Origin: Bacteroidales bacterium
GTDB lineage: Bacteria > Bacteroidota > Bacteroidia > Bacteroidales > G3-4614
Length of the DNA stretch: 50,678 nt
NCBI GenBank assembly: GCA_017935575.1
Contig: JAGBHI010000069.1
Span: 1-50,678, forward strand
Direction: 5' to 3'
Shown here: piece by piece, positions 1-7,876 of the stretch
Layout of the letters: the number at the start of each line of letters is the position of its first letter
How positions within the stretch are numbered: the first letter of the stretch is position 1
Program-made: the position numbers and the translations under genes
The notes under the pieces: model-generated
Told to the model about the DNA's origin: nothing
Database searches by the model: none
The model's input: the letters and a program-made list of their open reading frames with translations, nothing else

Positions 1-8
1 AACTCTAT

Positions 9-716
9 ATGCCCTGTATAATAAATATTGAAACATCAACAAAGGTCTGTTCTGTTGCAGTAACATGCGACGGAATGGTGGCATTCAATAAGGAACATCA
101 CGAAGGTCCATCGCATGCTTCGCTTTTAGGAGGATTTGTACAGGAGGCATTAGATTTTATAAAGAGCAATAATCTTAAATTAGATGCAGTTGCTGTAAGC
201 GGAGGTCCCGGTTCATATACAGGTTTGCGTATTGGTGTATCAATGGCAAAGGGGCTATGTTTTGGTTATGATGTTCCGTTAATAGCTCTTGATACAACTG
301 AAATAATGGCATGTTCGGTGCTATTTAATCCGAACGTTGATGAAGAGGCGATGTTGTCTCCTATGATTGACGCTCGCCGTATGGAGGTATATTCTGCTAT
401 TTACGATAGAGCATTACAGCCAATATTGCCAATATCGGCTAATATAATTGATGAAAATAGCTTTTCTGAAATATTAAAGGAACGTAAGGTGGTTTTCTTT
501 GGTGATGGCTCAGATAAGTGCAAAGATGTTATAAAGAGCGAAAATGCAATATTTGTATCGGGTGTCGTACCTTTGGCAAAATCAATGTTGGCTCTCTCTG
601 AAAGAGCTTTCCGAAACGCTGATTTTAAAGATACTGCATATTATCAGCCTTTCTATTTAAAAGAGTTTCAAGCTACAATTCCAAAAAACAAAGTATTAAA
701 TAACAATAACAGATAA
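9..716 (+). CDS. tsaB: tRNA threonylcarbamoyladenosine biosynthesis protein TsaB
   Basis: TsaB is the scaffold partner of TsaD (with TsaE) in making the N6-threonylcarbamoyl group at A37 of ANN-decoding tRNAs in the cytoplasm. The 235-aa product has the ASKHA-fold N-terminus (residues 3-20, ETST near 8-11) and the family signature GPGSYTGLRIG at residues 66-76. The length is normal for the family. The ATG at 9 matches the usual N-terminus of family members, but only eight bases lie upstream, so promoter and preceding gene are not visible. Its TAA overlaps the ATG of the DUF4290 gene by one base (TAATG), which implies translational coupling. Identification is firm. Confidence 0.95.
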   Translation: MPCIINIETSTKVCSVAVTCDGMVAFNKEHHEGPSHASLLGGFVQEALDFIKSNNLKLDAVAVSGGPGSYTGLRIGVSMAKGLCFGYDVPLIALDTTEIMACSVLFNPNVDEEAMLSPMIDARRMEVYSAIYDRALQPILPISANIIDENSFSEILKERKVVFFGDGSDKCKDVIKSENAIFVSGVVPLAKSMLALSERAFRNADFKDTAYYQPFYLKEFQATIPKNKVLNNNNR

Positions 717-1324
717 TGTTGGAATATAACACACAGATAAAGAAATTGGTATTGCCGGAGTATGGCCGTAATATTCAGCGAATGGTTGACTATTGCGTAA
801 CAATTGAAGATAAAGAAGAGCGTACTCGTTGTGCTTATGCCATAATTGCTACAATGGGAAACCTGTTCCCTCATTTGCGCGATATAAACGATTTTAAGCA
901 TAAACTTTGGGACCATTTGGCAATAATGTCCGATTTTAAACTTGATATTGACTATCCGTATGAGGTTGTGAAACCCGATAATCTTCATACAAAACCACAA
1001 CCTATACCTTATAAATTATCGCCTATAAAGTATCGTCATTATGGTAAGATAATGGAGGAGATGTTAAATAAGTGCTGTACCTTCCCTGAGGGTAGCAAAG
1101 AGCGCGAACAATTCGTATCGCTTCTTGCCAATAATATGAAAAAGACACTATATAACACAACAAAAGAGATAGTGGAAGACGATAAGATTTTAAAGGATAT
1201 AAAAGAGTATATTGGTGATGTTGTTGGAGAACTCTCTGTTGAAGATTTGAAGTTGCGTTCAATTAAAGATTTGCAACCAAAGAAAAACAACAATAACAAA
1301 AACAATCGTCAAAATAAAAAATAG
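716..1324 (+). CDS. DUF4290 family protein
   Basis: This 202-aa protein belongs to DUF4290, a Bacteroidota family of unknown function. It is predicted soluble, with no signal peptide or membrane segment, mainly helical with conserved aromatic-rich stretches near residues 75-105. The C-terminus (about residues 187-202) is a low-complexity Asn/Lys tail typical of disordered basic ends. It starts inside the stop codon of tsaB and ends 5 nt before murA, so it sits in a tsaB-DUF4290-murA-rimM operon. This context suggests a housekeeping role in envelope or translation biology, but no function can be assigned. Confidence 0.85.
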   Translation: MLEYNTQIKKLVLPEYGRNIQRMVDYCVTIEDKEERTRCAYAIIATMGNLFPHLRDINDFKHKLWDHLAIMSDFKLDIDYPYEVVKPDNLHTKPQPIPYKLSPIKYRHYGKIMEEMLNKCCTFPEGSKEREQFVSLLANNMKKTLYNTTKEIVEDDKILKDIKEYIGDVVGELSVEDLKLRSIKDLQPKKNNNNKNNRQNKK

Positions 1325-1329
1325 CAGGT

Positions 1330-2643
1330 ATGTCATCATTTATAATTGAGGGCGGTCATCGCCTTAACGGCGACCTTACTCCCAAAGGGGCTAAAAACGA
1401 AGCATTACAAGTTATATGTGCAACCTTACTTACCGATGAGGAGGTTACAATAACCAATATACCCGATATCAGAGATGTAAATAATCTTATTCAGCTTTTG
1501 GCTGATATGGGAGTGAAGGTAACTCGTATAGGTGTTGGAGCATATACATTTAAAGCTGATAATATTGATTTGGCATATCTTGAAAGCGATGAATTTATAA
1601 AGAAGTGTTCATCGTTAAGAGGCTCTGTTATGATAGTTGGTCCGTTGGTGGCTCGTTTTGGTAAAGCTATTGTGGCAAAACCGGGAGGCGATAAAATAGG
1701 ACGTCGCAGGCTTGATACCCACTTTTTAGGAATACAAAAATTGGGAGCTAAATTTAAATACGATACAAAAAAACAGGTATATGAGATTAGTGCTACAGCC
1801 TTAAAAGGTTGTTATATGCTGTTAGACGAAGCTTCTGTAACAGGTACGGCAAATATCTTAATGGCAGCGGTTTTGGCTAAAGGAACAACAACAATATATA
1901 ATGCGGCTTGTGAACCATATCTTCAGCAGTTGTCAAGAATGCTAAACTCAATGGGTGCACAAATTGAAGGAGTAGGCTCTAATCTCTTAACTATAACAGG
2001 AGTTGATAGCTTAAAGGGTTGCTCGCATCGTTTATTGCCCGATATGATTGAGGTGGGTAGCTTTATAGGAATGGCTGCGATGACAGGCTCGGATATTCGT
2101 ATAAAAGATGTTGCAGTTAAAGAGTTGGGTATAATACCTGATGCTTTCCGCCGATTGGGAATAAAAATTATACAAGAGGGAGATAATCTATATATACCTC
2201 AGCACGACCATTATGAGATTGATACCTTTATGGACGGCTCAATAATGACTTTTGCTGATGCCCCTTGGCCAGGCTTGACACCTGACCTTATGAGTGTAAT
2301 TCTTGTTGTAGCAACTCAGGCAAAAGGTAGTGTGCTTATACATCAGAAGATGTTTGAAAGTCGCCTTTTCTTTGTTGATAAACTTATTGATATGGGCGCT
2401 CAGATAATACTTTGCGATCCTCACCGTGCTGTGGTTATAGGACAAGACAAACAACATCTTTTGAGAGCGACTACAATGGTATCGCCCGATATTCGTGCCG
2501 GAATAGCATTGTTAATAGCAGCCATGTCGGCTGAGGGTACAAGTACCATACATAATATTGACCAGATTGACCGCGGTTACGAAAAAATAGATGAACGATT
2601 GAATGCAATAGGTGCATCAATAAAACGTATCAGCAATGATTGA
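1330..2643 (+). CDS. murA: UDP-N-acetylglucosamine 1-carboxyvinyltransferase MurA
   Basis: MurA transfers enolpyruvate from PEP to UDP-GlcNAc, the first committed step of peptidoglycan synthesis in the cytoplasm. The 437-aa protein has the repeated inside-out alpha/beta barrel, with the substrate-binding Lys22-Asn23 pair (AKNEAL) and a conserved C-terminal half (DGSIMT, PDIRAG). The loop that carries the catalytic Cys of E. coli MurA reads KPGGDKIGRRR here, placing Asp121 at the Cys115-equivalent position. From family knowledge an Asp at this site preserves activity but prevents fosfomycin alkylation. The gene overlaps rimM by 8 nt and follows DUF4290 by 5 nt. Confidence 0.97.
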   Translation: MSSFIIEGGHRLNGDLTPKGAKNEALQVICATLLTDEEVTITNIPDIRDVNNLIQLLADMGVKVTRIGVGAYTFKADNIDLAYLESDEFIKKCSSLRGSVMIVGPLVARFGKAIVAKPGGDKIGRRRLDTHFLGIQKLGAKFKYDTKKQVYEISATALKGCYMLLDEASVTGTANILMAAVLAKGTTTIYNAACEPYLQQLSRMLNSMGAQIEGVGSNLLTITGVDSLKGCSHRLLPDMIEVGSFIGMAAMTGSDIRIKDVAVKELGIIPDAFRRLGIKIIQEGDNLYIPQHDHYEIDTFMDGSIMTFADAPWPGLTPDLMSVILVVATQAKGSVLIHQKMFESRLFFVDKLIDMGAQIILCDPHRAVVIGQDKQHLLRATTMVSPDIRAGIALLIAAMSAEGTSTIHNIDQIDRGYEKIDERLNAIGASIKRISND

Positions 2644-3151
2644 ACCACGAGAAGTTATAAAGATAGGTAAGGTAACCAAAACTCATGGAGTTTCGGGCGA
2701 ATTGTCGTGTACATTCATAAATGATATTTTCGGAGAAGATGATGCTCCATATCTTGTTGTAGATATTGATGGTATTTTTGTTCCGTTCTTTATAGAGGAG
2801 TATCGCTTTAAGAGCGATGTAACAGCTTTGATAAAGTTTGAAGATATTGACGATACTGATTCTGCAAAACTTCTTTTAGGACGCGAACTCTATTTCCCGA
2901 TGAAGTATCTGTCAGATGAAGATGTAAATAACTTTGGGGAGGGTCTTGTCGGTTATAAAATATATTCTAATAAATCTCTTATAGGTACAGTAAGTGCTGT
3001 TGATGATACAACTGCAAACATCTTATTTTCAATAATAACCGAAAGTGGAGATGAGATTTTAATTCCTGCAACAGACGATTTTGTTGAGAGTATTGATGAG
3101 AATAAACGAGAGATAATAATGAGCCTGCCCGAAGGACTTTTAGAAATATGA
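2636..3151 (+). CDS. rimM: ribosome maturation factor RimM
   Basis: RimM binds ribosomal protein S19 and assists maturation of the 30S subunit head. The 171-aa product shows the N-terminal RimM beta-barrel, beginning with a GKVTKTHGVSGEL motif (residues about 11-23), and a C-terminal PRC-barrel domain (about 95-170). The ATG lies within the last codons of murA (8-nt overlap, different frame), so the two are translationally coupled. The gene ends the first operon; a new promoter for infC lies 44-51 nt downstream. The usual neighbours trmD or rplS are absent. Confidence 0.94.
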   Translation: MIEPREVIKIGKVTKTHGVSGELSCTFINDIFGEDDAPYLVVDIDGIFVPFFIEEYRFKSDVTALIKFEDIDDTDSAKLLLGRELYFPMKYLSDEDVNNFGEGLVGYKIYSNKSLIGTVSAVDDTTANILFSIITESGDEILIPATDDFVESIDENKREIIMSLPEGLLEI

Positions 3152-3172
3152 TAAAAAACTCCTTGTAAATCA

Positions 3173-3202
3173 TTGCTAATTCCGAAATTTTAGCTACCTT
3201 TG
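3173..3202 (+). promoter_or_regulatory. promoter of infC-rpmI-rplT
   Basis: A -33 TTG at 3173-3175 and a -7 TACCTTTG at 3195-3202 are separated by exactly 19 nt, matching the Bacteroides primary sigma factor consensus. Transcription would start near 3208, giving infC a leader of about 45-50 nt. This is one of the best promoter matches in the window. Confidence 0.75.
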
Positions 3203-3231
3203 CCGAGAATTTGACCGAAGAGGTGAAAAAT

Positions 3232-3263
3232 ATGTTAAATCAATGGTAATCGTGAATGGATAA
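3232..3263 (+). promoter_or_regulatory. two overlapping mini-ORFs in the infC leader
   Basis: Two tiny reading frames precede infC. The first, ATG 3232 to TAA 3249, encodes MLNQW and is preceded at about 7 nt by GAGGTG, a good Shine-Dalgarno match that is uncommon in this phylum. The second, ATG 3243 to TAA 3263, encodes MVIVNG and runs over the infC start codon at 3256 in another frame. The infC ATG itself directly follows a TGA in its own frame (TGAATG), so it cannot start earlier. Whether they are translated is inference. Confidence 0.4.
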
Positions 3264-3831
3264 TAACCGCCCAGTTAATAACAACAAACCAATAAAAGGA
3301 CGTCCTCAGAAGAAGGACGAGTTAAAAGACTCATATCGTATCAACGAAAAGATAACAGCAAAAGAGGTACGATTAGTAGGAGATAATGTAGAGCAAGGTG
3401 TTTATTCAATACGTGATGCGAGAGCCATAGCTGATGAACAAGAGTTGGATTTGGTTGAAATCTCTCCCAATGCTGCACCTCCTGTTTGTAGAGTAATAGA
3501 TTTTCAAAAATTTCTTTACCAACAAAAGAAACGTCAAAAAGAACAAAAGGCAAAAGCTGCTAAAGTTGAAATTAAAGAGATACGTTTCGGACCTCAAACC
3601 GATGACCATGATTACAACTTTAAGTTGAAACATGCAATGGAGTTCCTAAAAGAGGGAGCAAAGGTTAAAGCGTATGTATTTTTTAAAGGTCGCTCAATAT
3701 TGTTTAAAGAGCAAGGCGAAGTTCTGTTGTTACGCTTTGTAAATGACCTTGAGGAGTACGGAAAACTTGAGCAAATGCCTCGCCTTGAAGGAAAGAGAAT
3801 GATAATAATGCTCTCTCCAAAGAAAAAATAA
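3256..3831 (+). CDS. infC: translation initiation factor IF-3
   Basis: IF-3 keeps the 30S subunit free and discriminates initiator tRNA and start codons. The 191-aa protein has both IF-3 domains: the N-domain from RINEKI (about residue 28) through [15 protein letters not shown] (about 67-81), a basic linker, and the C-domain starting around KEIRFGP. It carries an approximately 27-residue polar N-terminal extension rich in Asn, Lys and Arg, common in Bacteroidota. The start is an ATG, not the AUU of E. coli infC, and an in-frame stop directly precedes it. It heads infC-rpmI-rplT, the standard order; thrS, often upstream elsewhere, is missing. Confidence 0.97.
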   Translation: MDNNRPVNNNKPIKGRPQKKDELKDSYRINEKITAKEVRLVGDNVEQGVYSIRDARAIADEQELDLVEISPNAAPPVCRVIDFQKFLYQQKKRQKEQKAKAAKVEIKEIRFGPQTDDHDYNFKLKHAMEFLKEGAKVKAYVFFKGRSILFKEQGEVLLLRFVNDLEEYGKLEQMPRLEGKRMIIMLSPKKK

Positions 3832-3842
3832 GAATAAAGAAA

Positions 3843-3861
3843 TTTGCTGGTGTTCAGCAAA
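3843..3861 (+). promoter_or_regulatory. short hairpin between infC and rpmI
   Basis: A 7-bp perfect stem, TTTGCTG at 3843-3849 and CAGCAAA at 3855-3861, encloses a 5-nt loop. No T-run follows it, so it is not a normal terminator. It may be an RNA processing site or part of a ribosomal-protein autoregulatory leader; neither can be shown from one sequence. Confidence 0.35.
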
Positions 3862-3890
3862 CAATTATTAAATAACTAAATTACAAAACA

Positions 3891-4088
3891 ATGCCAAAGA
3901 CTAAAACTAATTCCGGTGCCAAAAAGAGGTTTGCCCTTACCGGATCAGGAAAGATCAAGAGAAAACATGCTTTCAAAAGTCACATTCTAACAAAAAAGAC
4001 TAAAAAGCAAAAACGTAATTTAACTCACTTCACAACAGTTGCAAAAGCTGACGAGAAGAACATCAAAAAATTACTTTGTATCTCTTAA
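3891..4088 (+). CDS. rpmI: 50S ribosomal protein L35
   Basis: The 65-aa, strongly basic protein begins [14 protein letters not shown], the invariant start of bacterial L35, and its length fits the family. It is part of the large ribosomal subunit. The gene lies 59 nt after infC and 103 nt before rplT, in the conserved infC-rpmI-rplT cluster. No separate promoter is evident. Confidence 0.97.
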   Translation: MPKTKTNSGAKKRFALTGSGKIKRKHAFKSHILTKKTKKQKRNLTHFTTVAKADEKNIKKLLCIS

Positions 4089-4191
4089 TTCATTTAATTA
4101 AACGGAGAAATCCAAATTATTAACCGAGTGTATTAGCACAAAGATTATCGAAAAGGTGATAACGCTAACATTCAAAAAACAGTAAAAAATT

Positions 4192-4542
4192 ATGCCACGT
4201 TCAGTAAATCATGTAGCATCAAGAGCGAAAAGAAAGAAAATTTTGAAATTGACCAGAGGTTATTTCGGCGCACGTAAAAACGTTTGGACAGTAGCAAAAA
4301 ATACATGGGAAAAAGGTCTTACCTATGCTTATCGCGACCGTAAAGACAAAAAAGGTAACTTCCGTGCATTGTGGATACAACGTATCAACGCAGCAGCACG
4401 TCTTGAGGGAATGTCTTACTCAAAACTTATGGGAGCAATTCACAAAGCAGGTATTGAGATTAACCGCAAAGTTCTTGCTGACTTAGCGCTTAACAATCCC
4501 GAGGCTTTCAAAGCAATTGTTGACAAAGTAAAAAATGCCTAA
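4192..4542 (+). CDS. rplT: 50S ribosomal protein L20
   Basis: L20 is an early-assembly 23S rRNA-binding protein needed to build the 50S subunit; in several phyla it also represses its own operon. The 116-aa product starts [16 protein letters not shown], followed by the basic N-terminal helix and the globular C-domain (from about residue 60, with RINAAAR). Length is typical. A strong terminator 44 nt downstream closes the operon. The 103-nt gap before this gene holds a small TTATC/GATAA dyad near 4147-4161, too weak to call as an L20 binding site. Confidence 0.97.
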   Translation: MPRSVNHVASRAKRKKILKLTRGYFGARKNVWTVAKNTWEKGLTYAYRDRKDKKGNFRALWIQRINAAARLEGMSYSKLMGAIHKAGIEINRKVLADLALNNPEAFKAIVDKVKNA

Positions 4543-4585
4543 TTGAGCATTTACAGTAAAAAGACTAACTATTCAAAACAGATAA

Positions 4586-4615
4586 AGAGAAGATTTTTTA
4601 ATCTTCTCTTTTTTT
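4586..4615 (+). terminator. rho-independent terminator of the infC operon
   Basis: A perfect 10-bp stem (AGAGAAGATT at 4586-4595, AATCTTCTCT at 4600-4609) closes a TTTT loop and is followed directly by a run of six T. It lies 44 nt after rplT. Its position between convergent genes (the WYL gene ends at 4670) and the A-rich other side give it some bidirectional potential. Confidence 0.9.
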
Positions 4616-4669
4616 GTGCTTAATATCTTTATAAGTTGTGATAAACTAATATTAGGAAGGTTCTAAGAA

Positions 4670-5569
4670 TTACTCTTCGTATCCTTTTAGAGTCTCTTTT
4701 AGTGTGTTTATTATATCTTCTCTTAATGATTGTGGTTGGATAACTTCTACACTCTTACCTTGCGAAAGAATTTCTTGTTTGAAATCGAAAGATGGTCTTA
4801 GTGTATATTCAAATGTGGTAAAATTGTTGCAATCAAAAAGGATTTTTTGTGATTGATGCAGTGGTAGGGTCTTGATGTAATTGTTTTGTGGCGATTTAAC
4901 TTTAAGGATAATCTTTTCAATGGGCTTGTTTTCAACAAATATTCCAAAACTACCTTTAAAATAATTTTCAGGAGTAAACTCTTTAGGATATACAAACTCC
5001 TCTTTGCTTATCTCTGTTGTTGATATACGGTCAAGAGCATATATGCGAATTTCGTTATACTCCTTATTTAAACCTATAATGTACCATCGTTGCTTAAATA
5101 TTCTGATGAAGTAGGGGAGTAGTGTTACATTATGCTCTTCGCTTTCATAAAATGGTTTATATCTAAAGTTTAGTATGCGATTATCTCGCATTGCCTCAAT
5201 TATTGTAGTAAGATGTATCTCTCCCGAAGGGTTTTTCTCTAATATAATCCTATCGTGTAGCTTTTGCTGCTCAACTATTATATTATCTACTGCAAAGGAA
5301 TTAAGTAGCCAAAAACGAACTTTGTCGTTTGATATTGAGTCGCTATCCTCTATGTAATATTCCCATGTAGTTCTATCACACTCAATATTGATATCAAAAA
5401 ACTCTTGAATCTTTTCGCGATGATTATGAAATGTTCTGCGAGGTATGGGGTTGCCATCTGAGAAGTCGGTATGTATCCAGCAATTATTTATCTCTTTTAA
5501 CGTCATTCGTTTATTGCGATAAAGAGTATTTACCAACCATACGTATTTGTTGAAAAGATTTTGAGCCAT
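4670..5569 (-). CDS. WYL-domain transcriptional regulator
   Basis: The 299-aa protein has an N-terminal winged-helix-like region (about residues 1-75, including an RRTFHNHREKI recognition segment near 44-54) and a WYL sensor domain. The namesake motif is at Trp162-Tyr163-Ile164 (QRWYIIG), followed by a conserved YALDRI stretch at 177-182, and a C-terminal WCX-type region. WYL domains bind ligands, nucleic acid or nucleotides and often regulate DNA-damage or defence genes. Here it lies 13 nt downstream of an rRNA/tRNA pseudouridine synthase gene on the same strand, so the two are probably cotranscribed. No defence gene is adjacent. Its target is unknown. Confidence 0.85.
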   Translation of the reverse strand: MAQNLFNKYVWLVNTLYRNKRMTLKEINNCWIHTDFSDGNPIPRRTFHNHREKIQEFFDINIECDRTTWEYYIEDSDSISNDKVRFWLLNSFAVDNIIVEQQKLHDRIILEKNPSGEIHLTTIIEAMRDNRILNFRYKPFYESEEHNVTLLPYFIRIFKQRWYIIGLNKEYNEIRIYALDRISTTEISKEEFVYPKEFTPENYFKGSFGIFVENKPIEKIILKVKSPQNNYIKTLPLHQSQKILFDCNNFTTFEYTLRPSFDFKQEILSQGKSVEVIQPQSLREDIINTLKETLKGYEE

Positions 5570-5582
5570 ACTATAGGTAATA

Positions 5583-6269
5583 TTATTGGTTTTCTGCTAT
5601 TCTCTCCATATCTGCCCAAAGTTTATCATCTTTTGGAACAGGCGCAGTAATTGATATAATTTTTTTTGATACGGGGTGTATAAATTCTATGCTTCTTGCA
5701 TGTAATGAAATTCCTCCATTTGCATTTGAACGCTCGGCACCATATTTTAAATCGCCCTTAATTGGCGAGCCTATTTTTGATAATTGGCATCTTATTTGGT
5801 GATGTCGTCCGGTTTTAAGATTAATTTCTAATAGATTATAACGGTCGCTTACTGCAATAACTTTATAAGATAGTTCTGCCTCTTTTGTCCCTTTTCGTGG
5901 AGAGTCGTAGGCAATACTCTTGTTCGTCTTTTCGTTACGATATATATGGTGTATTAGTGTCTGACTTTCATATTTGGGCGCATTTTTCACTATAGCCCAA
6001 TAGGTTTTCTTTACATCGCCCAATCTGAACATATCGTTTAGTCGAGACAATGCTTTGCTTGTTTTGGCAAACACAACAACACCACTTACCGGACGGTCAA
6101 GCCTATGCGTAACCCCAACAAATACATTACCCGGTTTTGAATATTTCTCTTTTAACCACTCTTTGATAATTTCGCTGAGCGGTTTGTCTCCGGTTTTATC
6201 TCCTTGAACAATCTCAGAGCTTGTTTTATTTACAATTATAATGTGGTTGTCTTCGTAAAGAACTTCCAT
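5583..6269 (-). CDS. RluA-family RNA pseudouridine synthase
   Basis: This enzyme family isomerises uridine to pseudouridine in rRNA or tRNA. The 228-aa product shows the active-site motif HRLDRPVSG (residues 55-63), with Asp58 as the predicted catalytic residue, the conserved LLEINLKTGRHHQIR block and a C-terminal LHARSI segment. There is no N-terminal S4 RNA-binding domain, so it is a short RluA/TruC-like member rather than full RluC or RluD; the exact target uridine cannot be named. It is the first gene of a two-gene unit with the WYL regulator (13-nt gap). A terminator for fabG lies immediately upstream. Confidence 0.9.
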   Translation of the reverse strand: MEVLYEDNHIIIVNKTSSEIVQGDKTGDKPLSEIIKEWLKEKYSKPGNVFVGVTHRLDRPVSGVVVFAKTSKALSRLNDMFRLGDVKKTYWAIVKNAPKYESQTLIHHIYRNEKTNKSIAYDSPRKGTKEAELSYKVIAVSDRYNLLEINLKTGRHHQIRCQLSKIGSPIKGDLKYGAERSNANGGISLHARSIEFIHPVSKKIISITAPVPKDDKLWADMERIAENQ

Positions 6270-6314
6270 TAGTATCTATTACTTAAATGTGATATGCTCT
6301 ATTATAACTTAAAA

Positions 6315-6340
6315 GACTGCGCCATTTTATCGGCGCAGCC
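6315..6340 (-). terminator. terminator downstream of fabG
   Basis: On the minus strand a GC-rich stem (CTGCGCC/GGCGCAG, arms at 6332-6338 and 6317-6323) with an 8-nt loop is followed by TTTTAAG. It lies about 30 nt after the fabG stop and separates tetR-fabG from the rluA-WYL pair. The T-run is short, so read-through is possible. Confidence 0.65.
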
Positions 6341-6368
6341 TCTAAAGAATATTCTTGATTATTGAATA

Positions 6369-7115
6369 TTACATATTCATTCCACCACAGCAATGGATAA
6401 CTTGACCTGATACGTATGATGATAGGTCAGATGCCAAGAATGTACATACATTTGCAACATCTTCGGGTGTTCCTCCACGGCGTAAAGGAATTTGTTTTGC
6501 CCAAGCCTCTTTAACATCGTCAGGAAGTACGGCTGTCATCTCAGTAATGATAAATCCGGGAGCAACACAGTTTGCGCGAACTCCGCGAGGACCCATCTCT
6601 TTTGCTATTGATTTAGCCAAACCAATCATACCTGCTTTTGATGCAGAGTAGTTGCATTGACCAGCATTTCCGCTAACTCCAACAACTGAAGACATATTTA
6701 TAATGCTTCCACCACGTTGTTTCATCATAATGGGTGAGATGGCATGAATAAAGTTAAATGCTGATTTAAGATTGATGTTTAAAACCATATCCCATTGTTC
6801 TTCTGTCATACGAAGCATTAAAGTATCTCTTGTGATACCGGCATTGTTTACAAGAACATCAATTCTTCCGAAGTCAGCCATAATAGCTTCTACTACAGAA
6901 TGTGTATCTGCAAAATTTGCAGCATTTGAAGCGTATCCTTTAACTTTTACTCCCAAAGCGGCAATCTCCTCTTCGGTTTTTTGCATATTCTCATCGTACT
7001 TAAGATCAGTAAATGCAATATTAGCTCCTTCTGAAGCAAATTTTAAAGCAACAGCTTTTCCAATTCCTCGTGCAGCACCTGTAATTACCGCAACTTTTCC
7101 TTCTAATAGTTTCAT
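6369..7115 (-). CDS. fabG: 3-oxoacyl-[acyl-carrier-protein] reductase FabG
   Basis: FabG reduces 3-ketoacyl-ACP with NADPH in type II fatty acid elongation. The 248-aa short-chain dehydrogenase has the Rossmann glycine motif TGAARGIG (residues 12-19), NNAG at 90-93, and the catalytic Ser143, Tyr156 and Lys160. The length and the C-terminal GQVIHCCGGMNM end agree with the family. It follows a tetR-type gene by 11 nt and is likely cotranscribed with it, not with other fab genes. Substrate specificity within the SDR superfamily is inferred from overall similarity; FabG is the best fit. Confidence 0.93.
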   Translation of the reverse strand: MKLLEGKVAVITGAARGIGKAVALKFASEGANIAFTDLKYDENMQKTEEEIAALGVKVKGYASNAANFADTHSVVEAIMADFGRIDVLVNNAGITRDTLMLRMTEEQWDMVLNINLKSAFNFIHAISPIMMKQRGGSIINMSSVVGVSGNAGQCNYSASKAGMIGLAKSIAKEMGPRGVRANCVAPGFIITEMTAVLPDDVKEAWAKQIPLRRGGTPEDVANVCTFLASDLSSYVSGQVIHCCGGMNM

Positions 7116-7126
7116 ATTTTTTTGTA

Positions 7127-7753
7127 TTAATGATTGTCAGGGTATATATATTTATTCTCTACAACTCCTTTGGCTTTAACTGCATTAACAATGAGAGTTA
7201 CTGCTGCGCTACGAATTTCTTCTCTTCCCGGAGACATTCTTTGAAAGTGGTTCCTAACATATGGAGTATCAAATCCTCTTAATGCATAGTGTATCAGAAT
7301 AGCTGTGGCTTGAATATTTTCAACCTCAAATGTTCTGTTATTAACTCCCTCTTCTAAAATTGAACGAATAAGAGATATCTCTTGTTGCCCTATATCTTTC
7401 CATGCATGCTCCAAACTCCATACATCTCTAAAGAATTCAGCTCTTAATGTTCCGTTACGAAGTACAATCTCTTTGATTAGTTCTAAGCGGTGAAAAATAT
7501 AGTGTGTGAGTTTTTCTTCCGGAGGAAGGTCTTGATTGACAATAGATTTTAGTTTGTCAATTAACTGCATGATTTCAGATTCAACAACCGCCCAATATAT
7601 ATCTTCTTTACTTTTAAAGTGAGTATATAATGTTCTACGTACTTTGCCTGCAGCAGCAGCAATGTCGTTCATGGTTGTTGATTCAACTCCCGATTTTATA
7701 AAGAGTTGTCGTGCAACTTCAATTAAATTTTTACGTGTTTTTTCTCCGCGCAT
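7127..7753 (-). CDS. TetR/AcrR-family transcriptional regulator
   Basis: The 208-aa protein, read from the ATG at 7753, has a TetR-type N-terminal helix-turn-helix (about residues 5-52: MNDIAAAAGKV...LYTHFKSKEDIY) and a divergent helical ligand-binding domain. A further upstream in-frame ATG at 7807 exists, but the best promoter -7 box (7777-7784) lies inside that extension and the family motif starts at MRGEKTRKN, so 7753 is preferred. It precedes fabG by 11 nt; this arrangement suggests control of its own operon in response to an acyl-CoA, fatty acid or similar ligand, which is inference. Confidence 0.88.
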   Translation of the reverse strand: MRGEKTRKNLIEVARQLFIKSGVESTTMNDIAAAAGKVRRTLYTHFKSKEDIYWAVVESEIMQLIDKLKSIVNQDLPPEEKLTHYIFHRLELIKEIVLRNGTLRAEFFRDVWSLEHAWKDIGQQEISLIRSILEEGVNNRTFEVENIQATAILIHYALRGFDTPYVRNHFQRMSPGREEIRSAAVTLIVNAVKAKGVVENKYIYPDNH

Positions 7754-7776
7754 TATATTAATTTTGAAATCATATG

Positions 7777-7807
7777 CGAAGATATACCAAATATAAGTAT
7801 TTGCCAA
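7777..7807 (-). promoter_or_regulatory. promoter of tetR-fabG
   Basis: On the minus strand a -33 TTG at 7807-7805 and a -7 TATCTTCG at 7784-7777 are separated by 20 nt. A second consensus-like box, TATATTTG, is read at 7795-7788 in the same region. Either would give a leader of about 20-40 nt and places the tetR start at 7753. Confidence 0.55.
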
Positions 7808-7827
7808 AAAAGATTTAAATTAAATTT

Positions 7828-7848
7828 CACACAAGAACCTTTTGTGTG
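7828..7848. promoter_or_regulatory. inverted repeat upstream of tetR: operator or terminator
   Basis: CACACAA (7828-7834) and TTGTGTG (7842-7848) form a perfect 7-bp dyad around a 7-nt centre. It lies 20 nt upstream of the tetR -33 element and 28 nt after the lipid kinase stop. TetR regulators bind dyads of this size, so it may be the autoregulatory operator; equally it may terminate the lipid kinase message, although no good T-run follows on that strand. Confidence 0.4.
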
Positions 7849-7876
7849 TTGCGATAATATCTCTATATAAATTTTT

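Noticed and set aside
4089..4191. L20-binding leader between rpmI and rplT
   Set aside because: Only a five-pair dyad was found; no structure resembling known L20 sites could be drawn by eye.
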